From contig NC_134399.1 in assembly GCF_050003625.1 (NCBI RefSeq), positions 153,382,473-153,446,472 on the forward strand: DNA of 64,000 nucleotides, read 5' to 3'. Position numbers and translations under genes: made by a program. Within the stretch, counting starts at the first letter, position 1. Every line of letters starts with the position of its first letter. This document shows, piece after piece, positions 1 through 11,337 of this stretch. Source of the DNA: Haematobia irritans. Taxonomy: Eukaryota; Arthropoda; Insecta; Diptera; Muscidae. The notes beneath the pieces are model-generated. The model searched no databases. It saw only the letters and a list, made by a program, of their open reading frames with translations, and was not told the origin of the DNA.

Positions 1-142
1 TTGACATAGCATTAAAATTCAAATAAAAAGAAATTAAGTGCATGAAATAAATTTCCATAAAGGGGAAAATGTAATTTTTTTTGTTGTTGCTTAAAATTTA
101 GCATAGTTTCATTAAGAAAATTAAGTTTTATATTTAAAAAAT

Positions 143-167
143 AACAAGTAAGTAAAGTAGAAAGTCG
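143..167 (+). repeat. Orphan HLE-1 3' terminus
   Basis: These 25 bases match the outermost 3' end of HLE-1 (AACAAGTAAGTAAAGTAG and on to AAAGTCG), as at 10487 and, in reverse, 7837. The match stops exactly before the hairpin, and unrelated A/T-rich sequence follows. It is a terminal scrap, not an element. Confidence 0.6.
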
Positions 168-479
168 AAAAATTTATAATTTTGTTTCTTTAAATTGAGG
201 ATACTAATTTTTTAAATTTGTTTCCCTTTTCTAAAATTGTAGCTATTTGAAATATAGCAAAGTTTTCTTAAAGTAAACAGACATATTTTTAATTTAACGA
301 AATCGTCTTTAATTGAACTGATATATTGAATCTTTGGATTTAAAATTAAAACGCTTCAACTATAGGTTAAGACCTATTTAAAGGATTTCCATATTTGGTT
401 TAAAAATTGTTTGGAATTAAGAAACTGCTTTTTATTTTGAAATCTATATATATAAAATTCAAATTATGTTTGTTTGTTT

Positions 480-2120
480 GTTTGTTTATTTGTATGTTCC
501 GGGTTGGCGCGAAAACGGCTGAACCGATTTACTTGAAACTTTCAGAGATCGTGGGGGGCACTCATGTGCTGAAAATAGGGTACCTCATTTTTTGACATAA
601 GGTCGCGGAGAGGAACCTCCCCTTTGTCCGACTTTTTGAAAATTAGACCAAAGTTGACCGATTTGCTTGAAATTTTCATTGAAGATTGGGGTTGGCATCT
701 AGACAAAGATCCGCTACTTTTTATTTCGATATTTGGTGGCGGAGGGAGCCTCCCCTTTGTTCGACTTTTTTAAAGTACAGTGAAAAACTAAAATTCTCTA
801 AATTATCTGAGATTTACAGAAAACATGTGGTGAGGTTATGGAATTAATATGGGGTACCTGATGATTTCATATGTGGATGGGGAGGGGGACCTCCCCCTTG
901 CCCTACTTTTTGAAACTTGGAACAAAATTATGCGATTTGCTTGAAATTTTCATTGAATGTTGGGGTTGGCATCTAGACAAAAACCCGCTACATTATTTTT
1001 CGGTATTTGATTGGGGAGGGGGACCTCCCCTTTTCCAATTTTTTTCTTCTTTTTTGAAAGTACAAACAAAACTAAACTCCCCCGACTGAAATTTTACGGA
1101 AAAAACGGGTTATGAAATTTATATCAGGTTCCTGATATTTTAATAAAAATAAAAGGGCATAGGGAGACATCCGCTTCTCTTAAGTACATACAGAGAAACA
1201 ATTAAACTTTACAGAGTTACTTGAGGACTGGGGAGAGTTTACGATATTAATAGTTGATACCTGATTTTGTGATATTTGGACGGAAGAGAGGCCGCCCCTT
1301 TAGGCTTATAATTTGTTTGACATTTTCTGGGACGTTTACAAAAGATACGCTACATCACTTTTCGATATTTGGTTGGGGAGGAGGTCCTCCTCTAAAACTG
1401 CAAAAAAAAAAATTAAGTTTTCTTGAAATTTACAAAAGCAGTGGGGGAAGGTTATGAACGAAGAGGCAACCTTCCTTGCCCCACACTTGAAGGAAAGTTT
1501 TAAGAATTTTCAGGGAAGGTTAGGGGTGCTAAATTTATACATGATTTTTAAATTGGTATATGATTTTTCGATATCTGGTTGGGGAAGGGGAAAATTGAAA
1601 TAAACTTTATCGATTTACTTCGATAGAATTTATAGGGACCATTGAGTAGTTGCGAAATTAATATAGGGTATGTGATAGTCCGATATCAGGTCGGAGTGGT
1701 GCGAAGGTGGGGAGGATGCCCTTTTGTCCGTTTTTTTTTTTTTTAAATTGAAAGTAGAGGGTTGTCCATAAATGGGAACTCGGTACATAATTTTATGATT
1801 TTTGCACAGGCTTCTGCCACACTTCTTTTTAGTAAAGAACTTAAATTTACATGAAATTGGTAGCCAACGTATAGGGTACATCATTTTCCAACATTTTAGA
1901 AAATGTTAATGTGATAAAATTTTTTACTACGTTTGCTTTTTCCGATTTATTGGATAATATAGTGCTTAATTTTCAGATTTGTTGAGGAAAAGGATATCTT
2001 TCCTTGACAAACCACACTTAAAATTCACAAGAAATATAGAAGATTGTCCAACTACTTGAATACAGAACATTATTAAAAAAATTTGGAGGAAAGGGTACAC
2101 CCTCTCCCGCCGTATTTATA
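480..2120 (+). repeat. Degenerate internal tandem repeats of the Helitron
   Basis: A motif family recurs at about 600, 735, 878, 1016, 1375, 1578 and 1700: a G-rich tract such as GGGGAGGGGGACCTCCCC, itself a small inverted repeat, followed by TTTG and CGACTTTTT-like sequence, with GATTTGCTTGAAATTTTCAT between. Spacing is about 140 bp where regular. Small open frames here are by-products. Confidence 0.6.
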
Positions 2121-2237
2121 CCTATAAACGAAAAATCAAGTAGTCCGATTTGTTTAAAAGAATTCAAATCTTTTCGAATTTGTTTTCAGCACGAAGGATA
2201 TAGTTGACTAAGTTAACGCAAAATGTTCCTCCAAATA

Positions 2238-2261
2238 CGCTTCGGAAGGCGCAGCGAAGCG
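2238..2261 (+). other. Helitron 3' terminal hairpin
   Basis: The arms CGCTTCG (2238-2244) and CGAAGCG (2255-2261) pair perfectly around a 10-nt loop. The distance of 12 nt to CTAG fits the hairpin thought to end rolling-circle transposition in Helitrons. Confidence 0.8.
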
Positions 2262-2478
2262 GGCCGGGTTACGCTAGTATTAGATATAATTTGGATTTTT
2301 AAACTGGAATTTGTTTCGCAGAAAGAAAATAAAAATTCGATATATCCCAATTTTTATTTTATTGATTCTAGACTTAAAGTCAGAGAGATCCCTAAAAATT
2401 TCTTTATTTGAAAATCTTTAAGGGAAATCCAAACATTTTTGGATCCCAGTAAACTTTTTTTGAGTGTATAAACTACGA

Positions 2479-3032
2479 GTGGATACTACTGTATCCAAGG
2501 AGTCTTAAACACCTATTTGCACATTGACCTTTATAAACTGATTTCTTTCAAATTGGGATAAACTAATCCCCATGCCTTATCTTACTTAAATCACCCAAAT
2601 TATAATGTTAAGATTAAGATTCTAATTTTTAGAATATTCTGGTAAATTCGGCACAGAACTTAACGTTCATCTAGAATATTTATTTATTATATGGTCTTAA
2701 TACGTTGTTTCCGATAAGTTACAAACGAAACGATGAACTCACCACAGTCTCCGTCGAATGAGAAGGGTAATAAAAACACATAAATTCGTAGAAAAGAGAG
2801 ACGTCATCGTTCCCGCATTTATTTTAAAAATATGTCTGATAATGACTAAGTTCCATTTAAATAAATGTGCAAGGTCTTACGAACTCAGATTGTGAAATAC
2901 AGAGACAAGCAAGAAGCCAAACGAACAAATTCAAAACAGTTTCAATTTCAATATTATCGCAATAGTACATACCGCAATCATTCACAAAAAGAAGAAAAAC
3001 AAAATAAAAAATACAATAATTTAATTTGTAAT
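2479..3032. other. Unique AT-rich DNA before the 3033 gene candidate
   Basis: No repeat family of the window matches here. An ATG at 2865 is in frame with the 3033 start and would add 56 basic residues with no signal peptide. No convincing TATA box or initiator could be assigned by eye. Confidence 0.4.
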
Positions 3033-3632
3033 ATGGAAATTGTCAATAGTAAACAAAATCTGCTACTCTTGTTGAGTGTAATAAATGCTTGTAGTTATTG
3101 CAGTGGCTTTCCCCAAAATGGTGCCATTAGATTTCCCAAAGACAATGAAGATGACATAAGAAATAGAGGATATATAAGACCACGAGGAAATTTTCCAAGA
3201 AGTCAACAAAATTCTCAAAATCAAAATGTAGGAAGATTTCAACCAAATCCAATATACCAAGGAGATCAATATGGTGTTGAAGGTGGATCAGGAATGATTG
3301 CTGGGCGTAGTTTTCAACATAGTCCAGAATACCACAATCAGTTTCGTCATACACCGGAATATCATCAACAATCATTGCCACAACCGAGAACACTCACAAT
3401 TTCCAGAACCAATATACAAGAACCGGTCACCAGTAATACTCATTTAAGGTATCCGAATGAACAGAATAGACCAACGATTACAAGAAACAATCCTGGAATA
3501 TTTAACACCAATACTCAGACAAATATAACAAATACTAATGATGGTACAGAATTTGACGAACGATTTCCGAGAGTAAGAAGCAATTGTCCGTGTCTCATAA
3601 ACGGCAGATGTTCTCGAAGCAGAAAATGTTGA
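3033..3632 (+). CDS. Small secreted Asn/Gln/Arg-rich protein with a four-cysteine tail (hypothetical)
   Basis: I do not recognise the family. From the ATG at 3033 the frame encodes 199 residues. The start is chosen because residues 9-22 are a hydrophobic run (NLLLLLSVINACSY) that looks like a signal peptide, followed by a polar mature region; the upstream in-frame ATG at 2865 would bury it. The mature part is low in complexity, rich in N, Q, R and P, with the repeated motif H(S/T)PEYH near the middle. It closes with CPCLINGRCSRSRKC, four cysteines in 16 residues that could form two disulfides. Codon content is less AT-biased than the flanks and no repeat family overlaps it. It may be a complete single-exon gene or one exon of a longer gene, since a donor-like AAG|GTATCC lies near 3447. 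Role unknown; secretion is inferred. Confidence 0.52.
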   Translation: MEIVNSKQNLLLLLSVINACSYCSGFPQNGAIRFPKDNEDDIRNRGYIRPRGNFPRSQQNSQNQNVGRFQPNPIYQGDQYGVEGGSGMIAGRSFQHSPEYHNQFRHTPEYHQQSLPQPRTLTISRTNIQEPVTSNTHLRYPNEQNRPTITRNNPGIFNTNTQTNITNTNDGTEFDERFPRVRSNCPCLINGRCSRSRKC

Positions 3633-3644
3633 AAACTGGAGTAT

Positions 3645-4108
3645 CTTTTAATTAACAATATTAACAAATATAAATTATTTTTGATTTAAAATACAAATTT
3701 ATAATTTGATACTGTTATTTTTTTAATTTCATCAAATATCCAAACTTATGTGAAAGAATATAATGTTATGAGTTTGTACTATACGTCTAATCATACTGAA
3801 AAATTCCAATGCCAGTTTTGAACAAGTATGTATGGTGAAAGTTCGACCAAGCTGAATCTTAAATGCCGATCTCCAAAAATTTTATATTGAAGTTTTTGAT
3901 AAAATTTTTGTGGTTATTATACAAAAATGTATTATTTTTTTTCGAAAGAAGTGTGTTATTCAATTTTAGAAGTTAACTTCAGTATTTGCAATATTATATA
4001 TTTCTCCTACTAGCGACAATTTTTTGGTTGCATAATTATCCTTTGAATTGTGAATGTGTCCAATTTTAAATGTTTAAACAATTTAACTTGCACCAACTTA
4101 CTCACAAT
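3645..4108. other. Gene-free stretch, partly MS28 flank
   Basis: Nothing coding is seen. About 3880-3935 (a tract around TTGAAGTTTTTGAT) matches the subterminal region of the MS28 element at 35.5 kb, so the MS28 element that gave the next array probably begins near 3850. No clean terminus is visible. Confidence 0.45.
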
Positions 4109-5905
4109 GGATTTTATTTCTATAGAAAAATTTGTCAAAATTTGATTTCTATAGAAAATTTATCCAAAAATTTCTTTCTATAGAAAATTTTGCCAAATTT
4201 TTATTTCTATAGAACATTTTTTCAAAATTTTATTTCTATAGAAAATAGCGCCAAAATTTTATTTCTATTGAAAATTTAGTCAAAATTTTATTTCTATAGA
4301 AAATTTTATAAATATTTTATATCTATGGAAATATTTGTTTCTTTAGAAAATTTTGTCAAAATTTTATTTTTATAGAAAATTTTGTCAAAATTTTATTTTT
4401 ATAGAAAATTTTGTCAAAATTTTATTTTTATAGAAAATTTTGTCAAAATTTCATTTCTATAGAAAATTTGGTCAACACTTTATTTTTATAGAACATATTG
4501 TCATGATTTTATTTCTATAGAAAATTATGTCAAATTTTTATTTCTATAGAAAATTGTATCAAAATTTTATTTCTATAGAAAATTTAGTCAACATTTTATT
4601 TCTATAAAAAATTTTGTCAACATTTTATTTCTATAAAAAATTTTGTCAAAATTCTTTTTTTTATTATTTATTAGATTATTTTATCAAAATTTTGTTTCTA
4701 TAGAATATTATATTCTATAGAAAATTATGTCAAAATTTTATTTCTATAGAAAATCTTGCCAAAATTTCGTTTCTATAGAAAATTTTGTCAACGTTTTATT
4801 TCTATAGAAAATTTGGCAAAATTTTATTTCTATACAAAAATTTATCAAAATTTTATTTCTATGGAAAATTTTGTTTCATTAGAAAATTTTGTCAACATCT
4901 TATTTTTATAGACATGTTTGTCAACATTTTATTTCTATAGAAAATTTTGTCAAATTCTATTTTATATTACTAATTATAGAAAATTTTGTCAAAATTTTAT
5001 TTCCATAGAAAATTTTGTTTCTATAGAATATCTTGCCAATATTTTATTTTTAAAAAAATTTTGTTTCTATAGTAAATTATGTCAAAATTTTATTTCTATA
5101 GAAAATCTTGCCAAAATTTAATTTCTATAGAAATTTTTTTCAAAATTTTATTTCTATAGAAAATTTTGTCAAAATTTTATTTCTATAAAAACTTTGTCAA
5201 AATTTTATTTTGACAAACAAAATTTTGTCAAAAATTTCTTTCTATAGAAAATTTTGTCAACATTTTATTTCTATAGAAAATTTGTTCAAAATTTTTTTAT
5301 ATTATTTATTACAAATAATTTTGTCAAAATTTTGTTTCTATAGAATATTATATCAAAATATTATTTCTACACAAAATTTTATTTTTATAGAACATTTTGT
5401 CAAAATTTTATTTCTATAGAAAATTTTGTCAAAATTTTATTTCTATAGAAAATTTAGTCAACATTTTATTTCTATAAAAAATTTTGTCAACATTTTATTT
5501 CTATAAAAAATTTTGTCAAAATTCTTTTTTATATTATTTATTAGATTATTTTATCAAAATTTTTATTTCTATAGAATATTATCTTAAAATTTTATTTCTA
5601 TGGAAAATTTTGTCAAAATTTTATTTCTATGGAAAATTTTGTCAAAATTTTATTTCTATGGAAAATTTTGTCAAAATTTTATTTCTATAGAAAATTTTGT
5701 CAAAATTTTATTTCGATAGAAAATTTTCTCAAAATTTTATTGTTATAGAAAATTTTGTCATAATTTTCTTTCTATAATAAATTTTGTCAATTTATTCAGG
5801 AGGATTTTATTTGTATAGAACATTTTGTCAAAATTGTATTCTATAGAAAATTTTGTCAACGTTTTATTTCTATAGAAGATTTTGTCATAATTATATTCTA
5901 ATAAG
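4109..5905 (+). repeat. MS28 28-bp minisatellite array
   Basis: About 60 degenerate copies of a 28-bp unit built on TTTCTATAGAAA and ATTTTGTCAAAAT. Units differ by substitutions and indels, with a few larger breaks such as the TTATTATTTATTAG tracts near 4660, 5300 and 5540. Open frames reading FYFYRKFCQNFISIENF are the array translated. It is probably the interior of an MS28 element whose ends are lost. Confidence 0.85.
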
Positions 5906-6901
5906 TTTGATCTGCCAAAAAATGTGCCTACCAGAAATATTGATTTTAGCCCCATAAAATATATACCGATCGACTCAGAATCACCTCCTGAGTCGATCTA
6001 TCGCTTGGTGTCCATCCGTCCGCCCGTCTGTCCATGTAATTGTTGTTCGCAGGATTCCGGTCGCAATTATTAACCGATTTTGATGAAATTTGGTACAGGG
6101 AGTTTTTTTGGGCACAAGGACGAACGCTATTGAATTTGGAAGAAATCGGATCAAATTAAGATAAAGCTCCCATATATATGTATCGTCCGATTTCGACAAA
6201 TGGGGTCACATTGCACTTTTTTAATAACCGATTGTCGTCAAATTTAGCACAAAATAATCTTCTGCATCACTCTTTAAGTCTGCCAAATTTCATCGAAATC
6301 GGTTCAGATTTAGATATAGCTCCCATATATATGTAGCACCCGATTTTGCCAAATTAGGTCATAAAACCCTTATTTATCAACCGATCTTACTCAAAGTTGG
6401 CTAAATGTAATCTTCTATAGCACTAACTATATGTGCAAAAAATCATCGAAATCGGTTGAGATGTAGATATAGCTCCCATATATGTATCACCCGATTTTGA
6501 AAAATTTGCCCCTAATAACCCTATGTTTGACCATAGAGGCCTCATTTCTTAACTGATCTTCCTCAAATTTTGCACAAGCTAACCTTTTGTGGTATTAATC
6601 AAACTCGCAAAATATTACGCAAATTGGTGAATTTACATATAGCTTCCATATATATGCATCGCTCGATTTTTGCAAATTTGGCCATAATACTCTTATTTAT
6701 TAACCAATGTTACTCAAATTTCAAATTTTGATATACTAGCCGATCGTATTTATACGTGGTTGTAGCTCTTACATAAGAATATTGCTCGATTTTTACAAAT
6801 TTTGATTTATTACCCACACTAATTGAGCGATTTTCTCTTTTTTAATAATGGGCTCAATATTAGTGGCATACTAACTCCGTAGGTGCAATACCAACTACAG
6901 C

Positions 6902-7640
6902 CAGTGTTGCTAGAAGTAGGGGAAATTCCCTATATGTAGGTTTTTTCTAATATTTAGCGTCTTGTAGGGACGTAGGGCCACAATGTAGGGAAATTTTCAC
7001 TCAACACAATTTGTAATAATTTTTACATTTTGGTGGCTCTAGAGGAGGAAATTAGAAGCCGGCAAGGCTTGACCTTTAACAATTTGTGGTAAGAACAGTT
7101 ACAACTCGTGCCAAAAAAATCTAACAAAATTTTAAGATTACCACAAATCTACCAAACAAATATTTCTATAGAAATTTTTGTCAAAACTTTATTCCTGTAG
7201 AAAATTTTTGTCAAAATATTATTTCTATAAAAATTTTTTTTATAATGTTATGTCTATGGATTTTTTTTCAAAATGTTCTTTCTATAGAATTTATTATCAA
7301 AATTTTATTTCTATAGAAAAATTTCTTAAAAAAATGTTTATAGTAATTTTTTCCAAAATTTTATTTCTATAGAGATTTAACAAAAAAAAAAAATACTATT
7401 TTTGGTAGAAATCTACCAACTGTGGCAACCGTGGTGGTAATACAAATTTACTTTCTAGGTTATATGCGTAGCATTTTCATGTTTTAAGATAAGAAAGTAG
7501 TTAGAACCATTTTTGTTTTGTAAAATTTGTTTAAATTTAACGAAAATATTGTAGGGAAAATTGTTTGGGAATGTATGGGAAAGCAGAGAACTTTTTTTTG
7601 TCCTTGTAGGGTAAACCGAACATTTTCCCTGGCAACACTG
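6902..7640 (-). mobile_element. CAGTGTTGCC-ended MITE nested in HLE-1
   Basis: The ends are CAGTGTTGCTAG at 6902 and CTGGCAACACTG ending at 7640, an inverted repeat of 12 bp with one mismatch. Flanks ACTACAGC and ACTATGAG are similar, as in a decayed 8-bp duplication, which points to a hAT-type element; that is inference. An MS28 element sits inside it. No coding is seen. Confidence 0.65.
7094..7433 (+). mobile_element. Short MS28 element with 8-bp target duplication
   Basis: The flanks are GTGGTAAG (7086-7093) and GTGGTAAT (7434-7441), seven of eight bases alike. The right end reads GTGGCAACCGTG and the left end AACAGTTACAACTCG, a degraded inverted repeat. The interior holds about eight 28-bp units. 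The end type and 8-bp duplication fit the hAT superfamily. Confidence 0.68.
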
Positions 7641-7845
7641 ACTATGAGCTATAGTTAGATTGAGACAAAGCAACCATAAACATATACCCCTTAATTTTCC
7701 TAAATATGCAACTGCGGTTTATCTCCCAGTCCTATATCAATGTTACCCTACAAATGCTTATGATTACTAATCCAGTAAGGGTGGTTTAAGGTATGATATA
7801 GTCGGCCGCGCCCGACTTTCTACTTTACTTACTTGTTTTCTTTCT

Positions 7846-8092
7846 ATAATAAATTTTGTCAATTCATTCAGGAAGATTTTATTTCTATAGAAAATATTTT
7901 CAAAATTTTATATCTATAGAAAATTTTGTCAAAATTTTATTTCTATAGAAAATTTTGTCAACATTTTATTTTTATAGAACATTTTGTCAAAATTTTATTT
8001 TTATACAACATTTTGTCAAAATTTTATTTCTATAGAAAATTTCGTCATAATTTTCTTTCTATAATAAAATTTGTCAATTTATTCAGCAGGAA
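7846..8092 (+). repeat. MS28 minisatellite fragment
   Basis: About eight units abut the HLE-1 3' end. The last part repeats the phrase around GTCAATTTATTCAG that also ends the array at 5780-5810, so the two are related blocks. Confidence 0.75.
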
Positions 8093-9954
8093 TGTTGTAG
8101 GATGGCTTATAGTCGGTTCCACGTTACTTCAGCCCACCTTCGTTGGTTAAAGTCAATGACAAAGGAAAAACCAGAGAGGAAACGGGTATCAGGTTAATTG
8201 CCCCCAAAAAATCCATAATTCCCTCCAAATTGTAAATAAATCGGAGTTTTTGTATGAAAAATTTATTTTGCTCATATCTTCTAAACTATTCGTCGCAGAC
8301 CGAAAATGAGGTTAAGTGAAATGTAATATTTATAGACGCCAAGTCATGGGAAAAAATGAACGAAAAAATCCCATTTTTGTCGTTTAGTTGTTGACCATTC
8401 ATATTTCGTTCGCATTAAAAAAGGTTTTTTGAAGAAATAATTTTTTATGTATTCTAAAACATCAACTCCATTTAGTTGCTAAGTGAAATTCGATTTTCTA
8501 TTTGACTTGGCTTCCTAACATAAAATGCATGCAGTAACTTTGAAAATGATTTCGTGGTCATATTGTTTATTTAACAGCTTTACCCCCTCCACTTTTACGA
8601 TTTTGGTCAATATTCCAATTGCAATTTTTTGTTGCCTACGAGGGTTGGATTTTTTTCCGTTTTGAGGGGCGAAAGAAATAAAATAAAAAACTGATAATTG
8701 CATTTTTGTTGTCCCAGCAATTTTCCGAAATGCCCCCAAGTTTGGTTGTAAATTCTATTAAAACATACTCAATTATGTGCCAACATGCAAAACCATGTTT
8801 TTTTTTGTCACCAAAAAACTATATCCGTTTCCCAACAGAAGAGAGAGAGTACGAACGTATAAAGCAACTAATATACATATAGACACACACACACCTGCCC
8901 ATAAATGTATGTACATAAGGACAAGGGCATTTGTAAAGCAAAGTGCACTGGGGATATTCAACAAATTCACCAAACAAATACAAAAAAATGCCACCATTTT
9001 ATTTTCATATTTCTTAAAATGTTCAGTATCTGCCCTTACCTATATACTATAAAATGCCATTGATGTTGAGTTGAGGATGGTGGAAAGGTGATCGGCCCGA
9101 TTTTATGGCCCTGTCGTTTGGATGGATTATTTGCTATTGTGCATTCGAGCATGAGAGGTATTTGGTGGAATGCAATGGACTATAGAAGCCATTCGACCAT
9201 ACATATACACACACATGGGGATATCCTTTCTGCGTCCATTCGTTTCGGAATGGAAAGGGGAGACTATAAAAAAATCTATATAAAAAGCTAATGTCGTTTC
9301 TCATAATTAAAAGCCGTACTTGCAATTTTTCAATAACAACCATAAATCAAGCATATGGATGCCCGGGGAGTAGCTATAAATCACCATACACAGTCACATA
9401 TACATTCATGGACATTCGAGTGAACATAGATGCATACAAAATGTTTTGTATGTGTGTGATACGAGGGTAGTATTGGAATTTTAATGCTGACCACAATGCA
9501 ATAAGAGGAAAGATATATCGCATTCCACTTTCAATTCAAATTCGAATTTTCATTAAGGTCGATTAATCGATTGGGTCTCTATAAAGCCGATTAGTTTTTT
9601 CGATCGAAATGTACGATCGAATATATTCGATTTTTCGAAAATTCTAAAATTGATTTTAAGTCGATTTTAAAAATTACGATAAAAGGAATCATTTCAGATA
9701 TTGCTTTGGTGGCTTATAAAAACTGTAATAAATTGTAATTTCGATACACAGAGAAGGAACATTATCACCTCCTAGAGAAATGTGTTAGTTTTGGATAGAG
9801 AACATTGAATATTTTTGCAGCAAAATGTTGGTTACACGCCAAACATAAAATGGTTGTTGATATCAGATATAATGTCCGAGAAAATAACATTTGTAATAAA
9901 TATATTACATGCTCACCGTCCAAACAAAAAAAAACATTTTGTTTAACAGATTTA
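8093..9954. other. Unique core between the mirrored repeat blocks; no gene recognised
   Basis: No repeat family covers most of it. There is a short AC-rich tract near 8880 and AT-rich low complexity around 9540-9660 with several TCGAT words. A MITE-like start TACACAGAGAAGGAAC lies at 9745. Both strands have only short frames; the 91-aa and 74-aa frames near 8.8-9.05 kb overlap antisense and look incidental. Confidence 0.4.
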
Positions 9955-10275
9955 AAGGGTGATTTTTTTTTTATGGCAAAACATGTTAAACCATCTGATG
10001 CACGTTTCGTGGTTTGATTTACTGTCAGACATCTTCAGTTTAGCCTATAATTTAGTAATGAATCATCCTATAAACGAACAACGCTTTATTGAATTTTATT
10101 AGCAAAGTGCGTGATCTGTTATGAAAGTTCATCGCGCTCTTCCTATTGTGTTAAGTGACGAAGCTTATGTTTGGCTTAATGCGTACGAAAATAAGCAGAA
10201 TTGTCGATTTTGGATTGAATATCAGCCAGAAGCATTGCAAAAGTTAGCAACGCATCCAGAAAAGTCAAAAATTCT
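9955..10275 (+). pseudogene. Tc1/mariner-superfamily transposase, N-terminal relic
   Basis: The left end AAGGGTGATTTTTTT follows TA at 9953-9954. It is typical of a DDE transposon widespread in insects. Downstream about 10070-10275 encodes fragments of the transposase: an N-terminal piece (NEQRFIEFYQ), then LSDEAYVWLNAYENKQNCRF, which contains the first catalytic Asp in the SDEA motif, then HPEKSK. A stretch of helix-turn-helix coding is missing between them and the frame is broken. The gene stops where MS28 units begin at 10280. A matching C-terminal piece lies at 13600-13740, so the block between appears to be inserted. Dead copy. Confidence 0.7.
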
Positions 10276-10279
10276 AAAT

Positions 10280-10486
10280 AAATAAAATTTTCTTTAGAAA
10301 TGAAATCTTGAAAAAATTTTCTATAGTAAAAAAAATTTTTGACAAATTTCATACTGAAATAAAATTTTCAAAGATTTTTTTATAGAAATAAAATCTTGAC
10401 AATTTTTTTTTTATAGAAATAAAATTTTGATTTTTTAAAGAAATAACATTTTTACAAATTTTTCTGTAGAAACAAAATTAAAACAA
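10280..10486 (-). repeat. MS28 minisatellite fragment
   Basis: Seven or so degenerate units in reverse orientation. The sequence from 10290 closely resembles 11925-12070 on the other side of the HLE-1 copy, including a CTGTAGAA(A/G)CAAAATTAAAAC phrase, so this HLE-1 copy lies between duplicated array segments. Confidence 0.7.
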
Positions 10487-10671
10487 AACAAGTAAGTACA
10501 GTAGAAAGTCGGGCGGGCCGACTATATAACACCCTAAACCATTAGTAATCATAAGCATTTGTGGGGTAGCTTTAATATAGGTCTGGCAGATAAAACACAG
10601 TTGCATATTTAAGAAAATTAAGGGGTATATGTTTATGGGTGCTTTGTCTCAATCTGACTATAGCTCATAGT

Positions 10672-11337
10672 CAGTGTTGCCAGGGAAAATGTTCGGTTTA
10701 CCCTACAAGGACAAAAAAGTCCCTACTTTCCCATACATTCCTAAACAATTTTCCGTACAATATTTTTCGTTAAATTTAAACAAATTTTATAAAACAAAAA
10801 TGGTTCTAAATACTTTATTATCGTAAAACATGAAAATGCAACGTATATAACCTAGAAAATAAATTTGTATTACCACCACGGTTGCCACAGTTGGTAGAAT
10901 TGTACCCAAAATATTAATTTTTTTTTGTTAAATCTCTATAGAAATAAAATTTTGGTAAAAGTTTCTATAAATACATTTTTCTATAGAAATAAAATTTGAT
11001 AATAAATTCTAAAGAAATAAAATTTTGAGAAAAAATTCCATAGAAATAACATTTTGAGAAAATTTTTTTATAGAAATAATGTTTTGAAAAAAAAAAAAAA
11101 TGTATAGAAATACAATTTTGACTAAATTTTCTATAGAAATAAAATGTTGACAAAATTTTCTACAGGAATAAAGTTTTGACAAAAATTTCTATAGAAATAT
11201 TTGTTTCCTCCTTTAGAGCCACCAAAGTGTAAAAATTATCACAAATTGTGTTGAAATAGAATGTCCCTACGTCCCTACAAGACGCTAAATATTAGAAAAA
11301 ACCTACATATAGGGAATTTCCCCTACTTCTAGCAACA
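10672..11337 (+). mobile_element. CAGTGTTGCC-ended MITE, second copy
   Basis: It starts CAGTGTTGCCAGGG at 10672 and loses the last bases of its other end after CTTCTAGCAACA at about 11337. The body matches 6902-7640 in reverse, including the words for AGGGTAAACCGAAC and AACCGTGG. Confidence 0.65.
10877..11205 (-). mobile_element. MS28 element, second nested copy, one end deleted
   Basis: The left end CACGGTTGCCACAGTTGG follows ATTACCAC (10869-10876), which is the complement of the target duplication GTGGTAAT of the 7094-7433 copy. This shows a single ancestral insertion later copied with its host. The other terminus is deleted before TTTCCTCCTTTAGAGCC. Confidence 0.65.

Larger units (their letters stand above)
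443..2277 (+). mobile_element. Non-autonomous Helitron
   Basis: The element starts with TCTATATATATAAAATTC after an A at 442 and ends with CTAG at 2274-2277 before a T at 2278, the A/T insertion rule of canonical Helitrons. A perfect 7-bp stem, CGCTTCG and CGAAGCG, lies 12 nt upstream of the CTAG. There is no target duplication and no terminal inverted repeat, as expected for rolling-circle elements. The 1835-bp interior carries degenerate repeats of roughly 140 bp and no Rep or helicase coding, so it must depend on a relative elsewhere. It sits inside a CACTC-type MITE, whose sequence resumes after 2277. Confidence 0.82.
1..2466 (-). mobile_element. CACTC-type MITE, split by a Helitron, left end outside window
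   Basis: The right end at 2466 reads TTTTTTTGAGTG followed by TA, the mirror of the CACTCAAAAAA end at 42457. Bases about 270-440 and 2279-2466 match, in reverse, the copies at 42.5-42.8 kb and 58.8-59.3 kb, including the tract around the word GGATCC near the end and the tract around TTAATTGAACTGATATATTG. The Helitron at 443-2277 interrupts it. No coding potential is seen, so it is non-autonomous. TA flanks suggest Tc1/mariner-type mobilisation, which is inference. Confidence 0.6.
5955..7837 (+). mobile_element. HLE-1 copy carrying two nested elements
   Basis: The 3' end at 7837 is the complement of AACAAGTAAGTAAAGTAG with the hairpin AGTCGG/CCGACT-type sequence at 7800-7818. Internal units of about 150 nt carry CCGATTTCGA and CCCATATATATG motifs. 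The 5' part is truncated near 5955 but keeps the inverted pair ATCGACTCAG/CTGAGTCGAT (about 5969-5998) and a CCGTCCGCCCGTCTGTCC tract. A CAGTGTTGCC-ended element is inserted at 6902-7640. The same insertion at the same internal site occurs in the copy at 10487. Confidence 0.75.

Noticed and set aside
4918..5690. Open frames reading FYFYRKFCQNFISIENF and similar
   Set aside because: They are translations of the MS28 28-bp array and appear in every array in either orientation.
9134..9291. Overlapping sense and antisense frames near an ACACAC tract
   Set aside because: They are short, have no domain, and read equally well on both strands.
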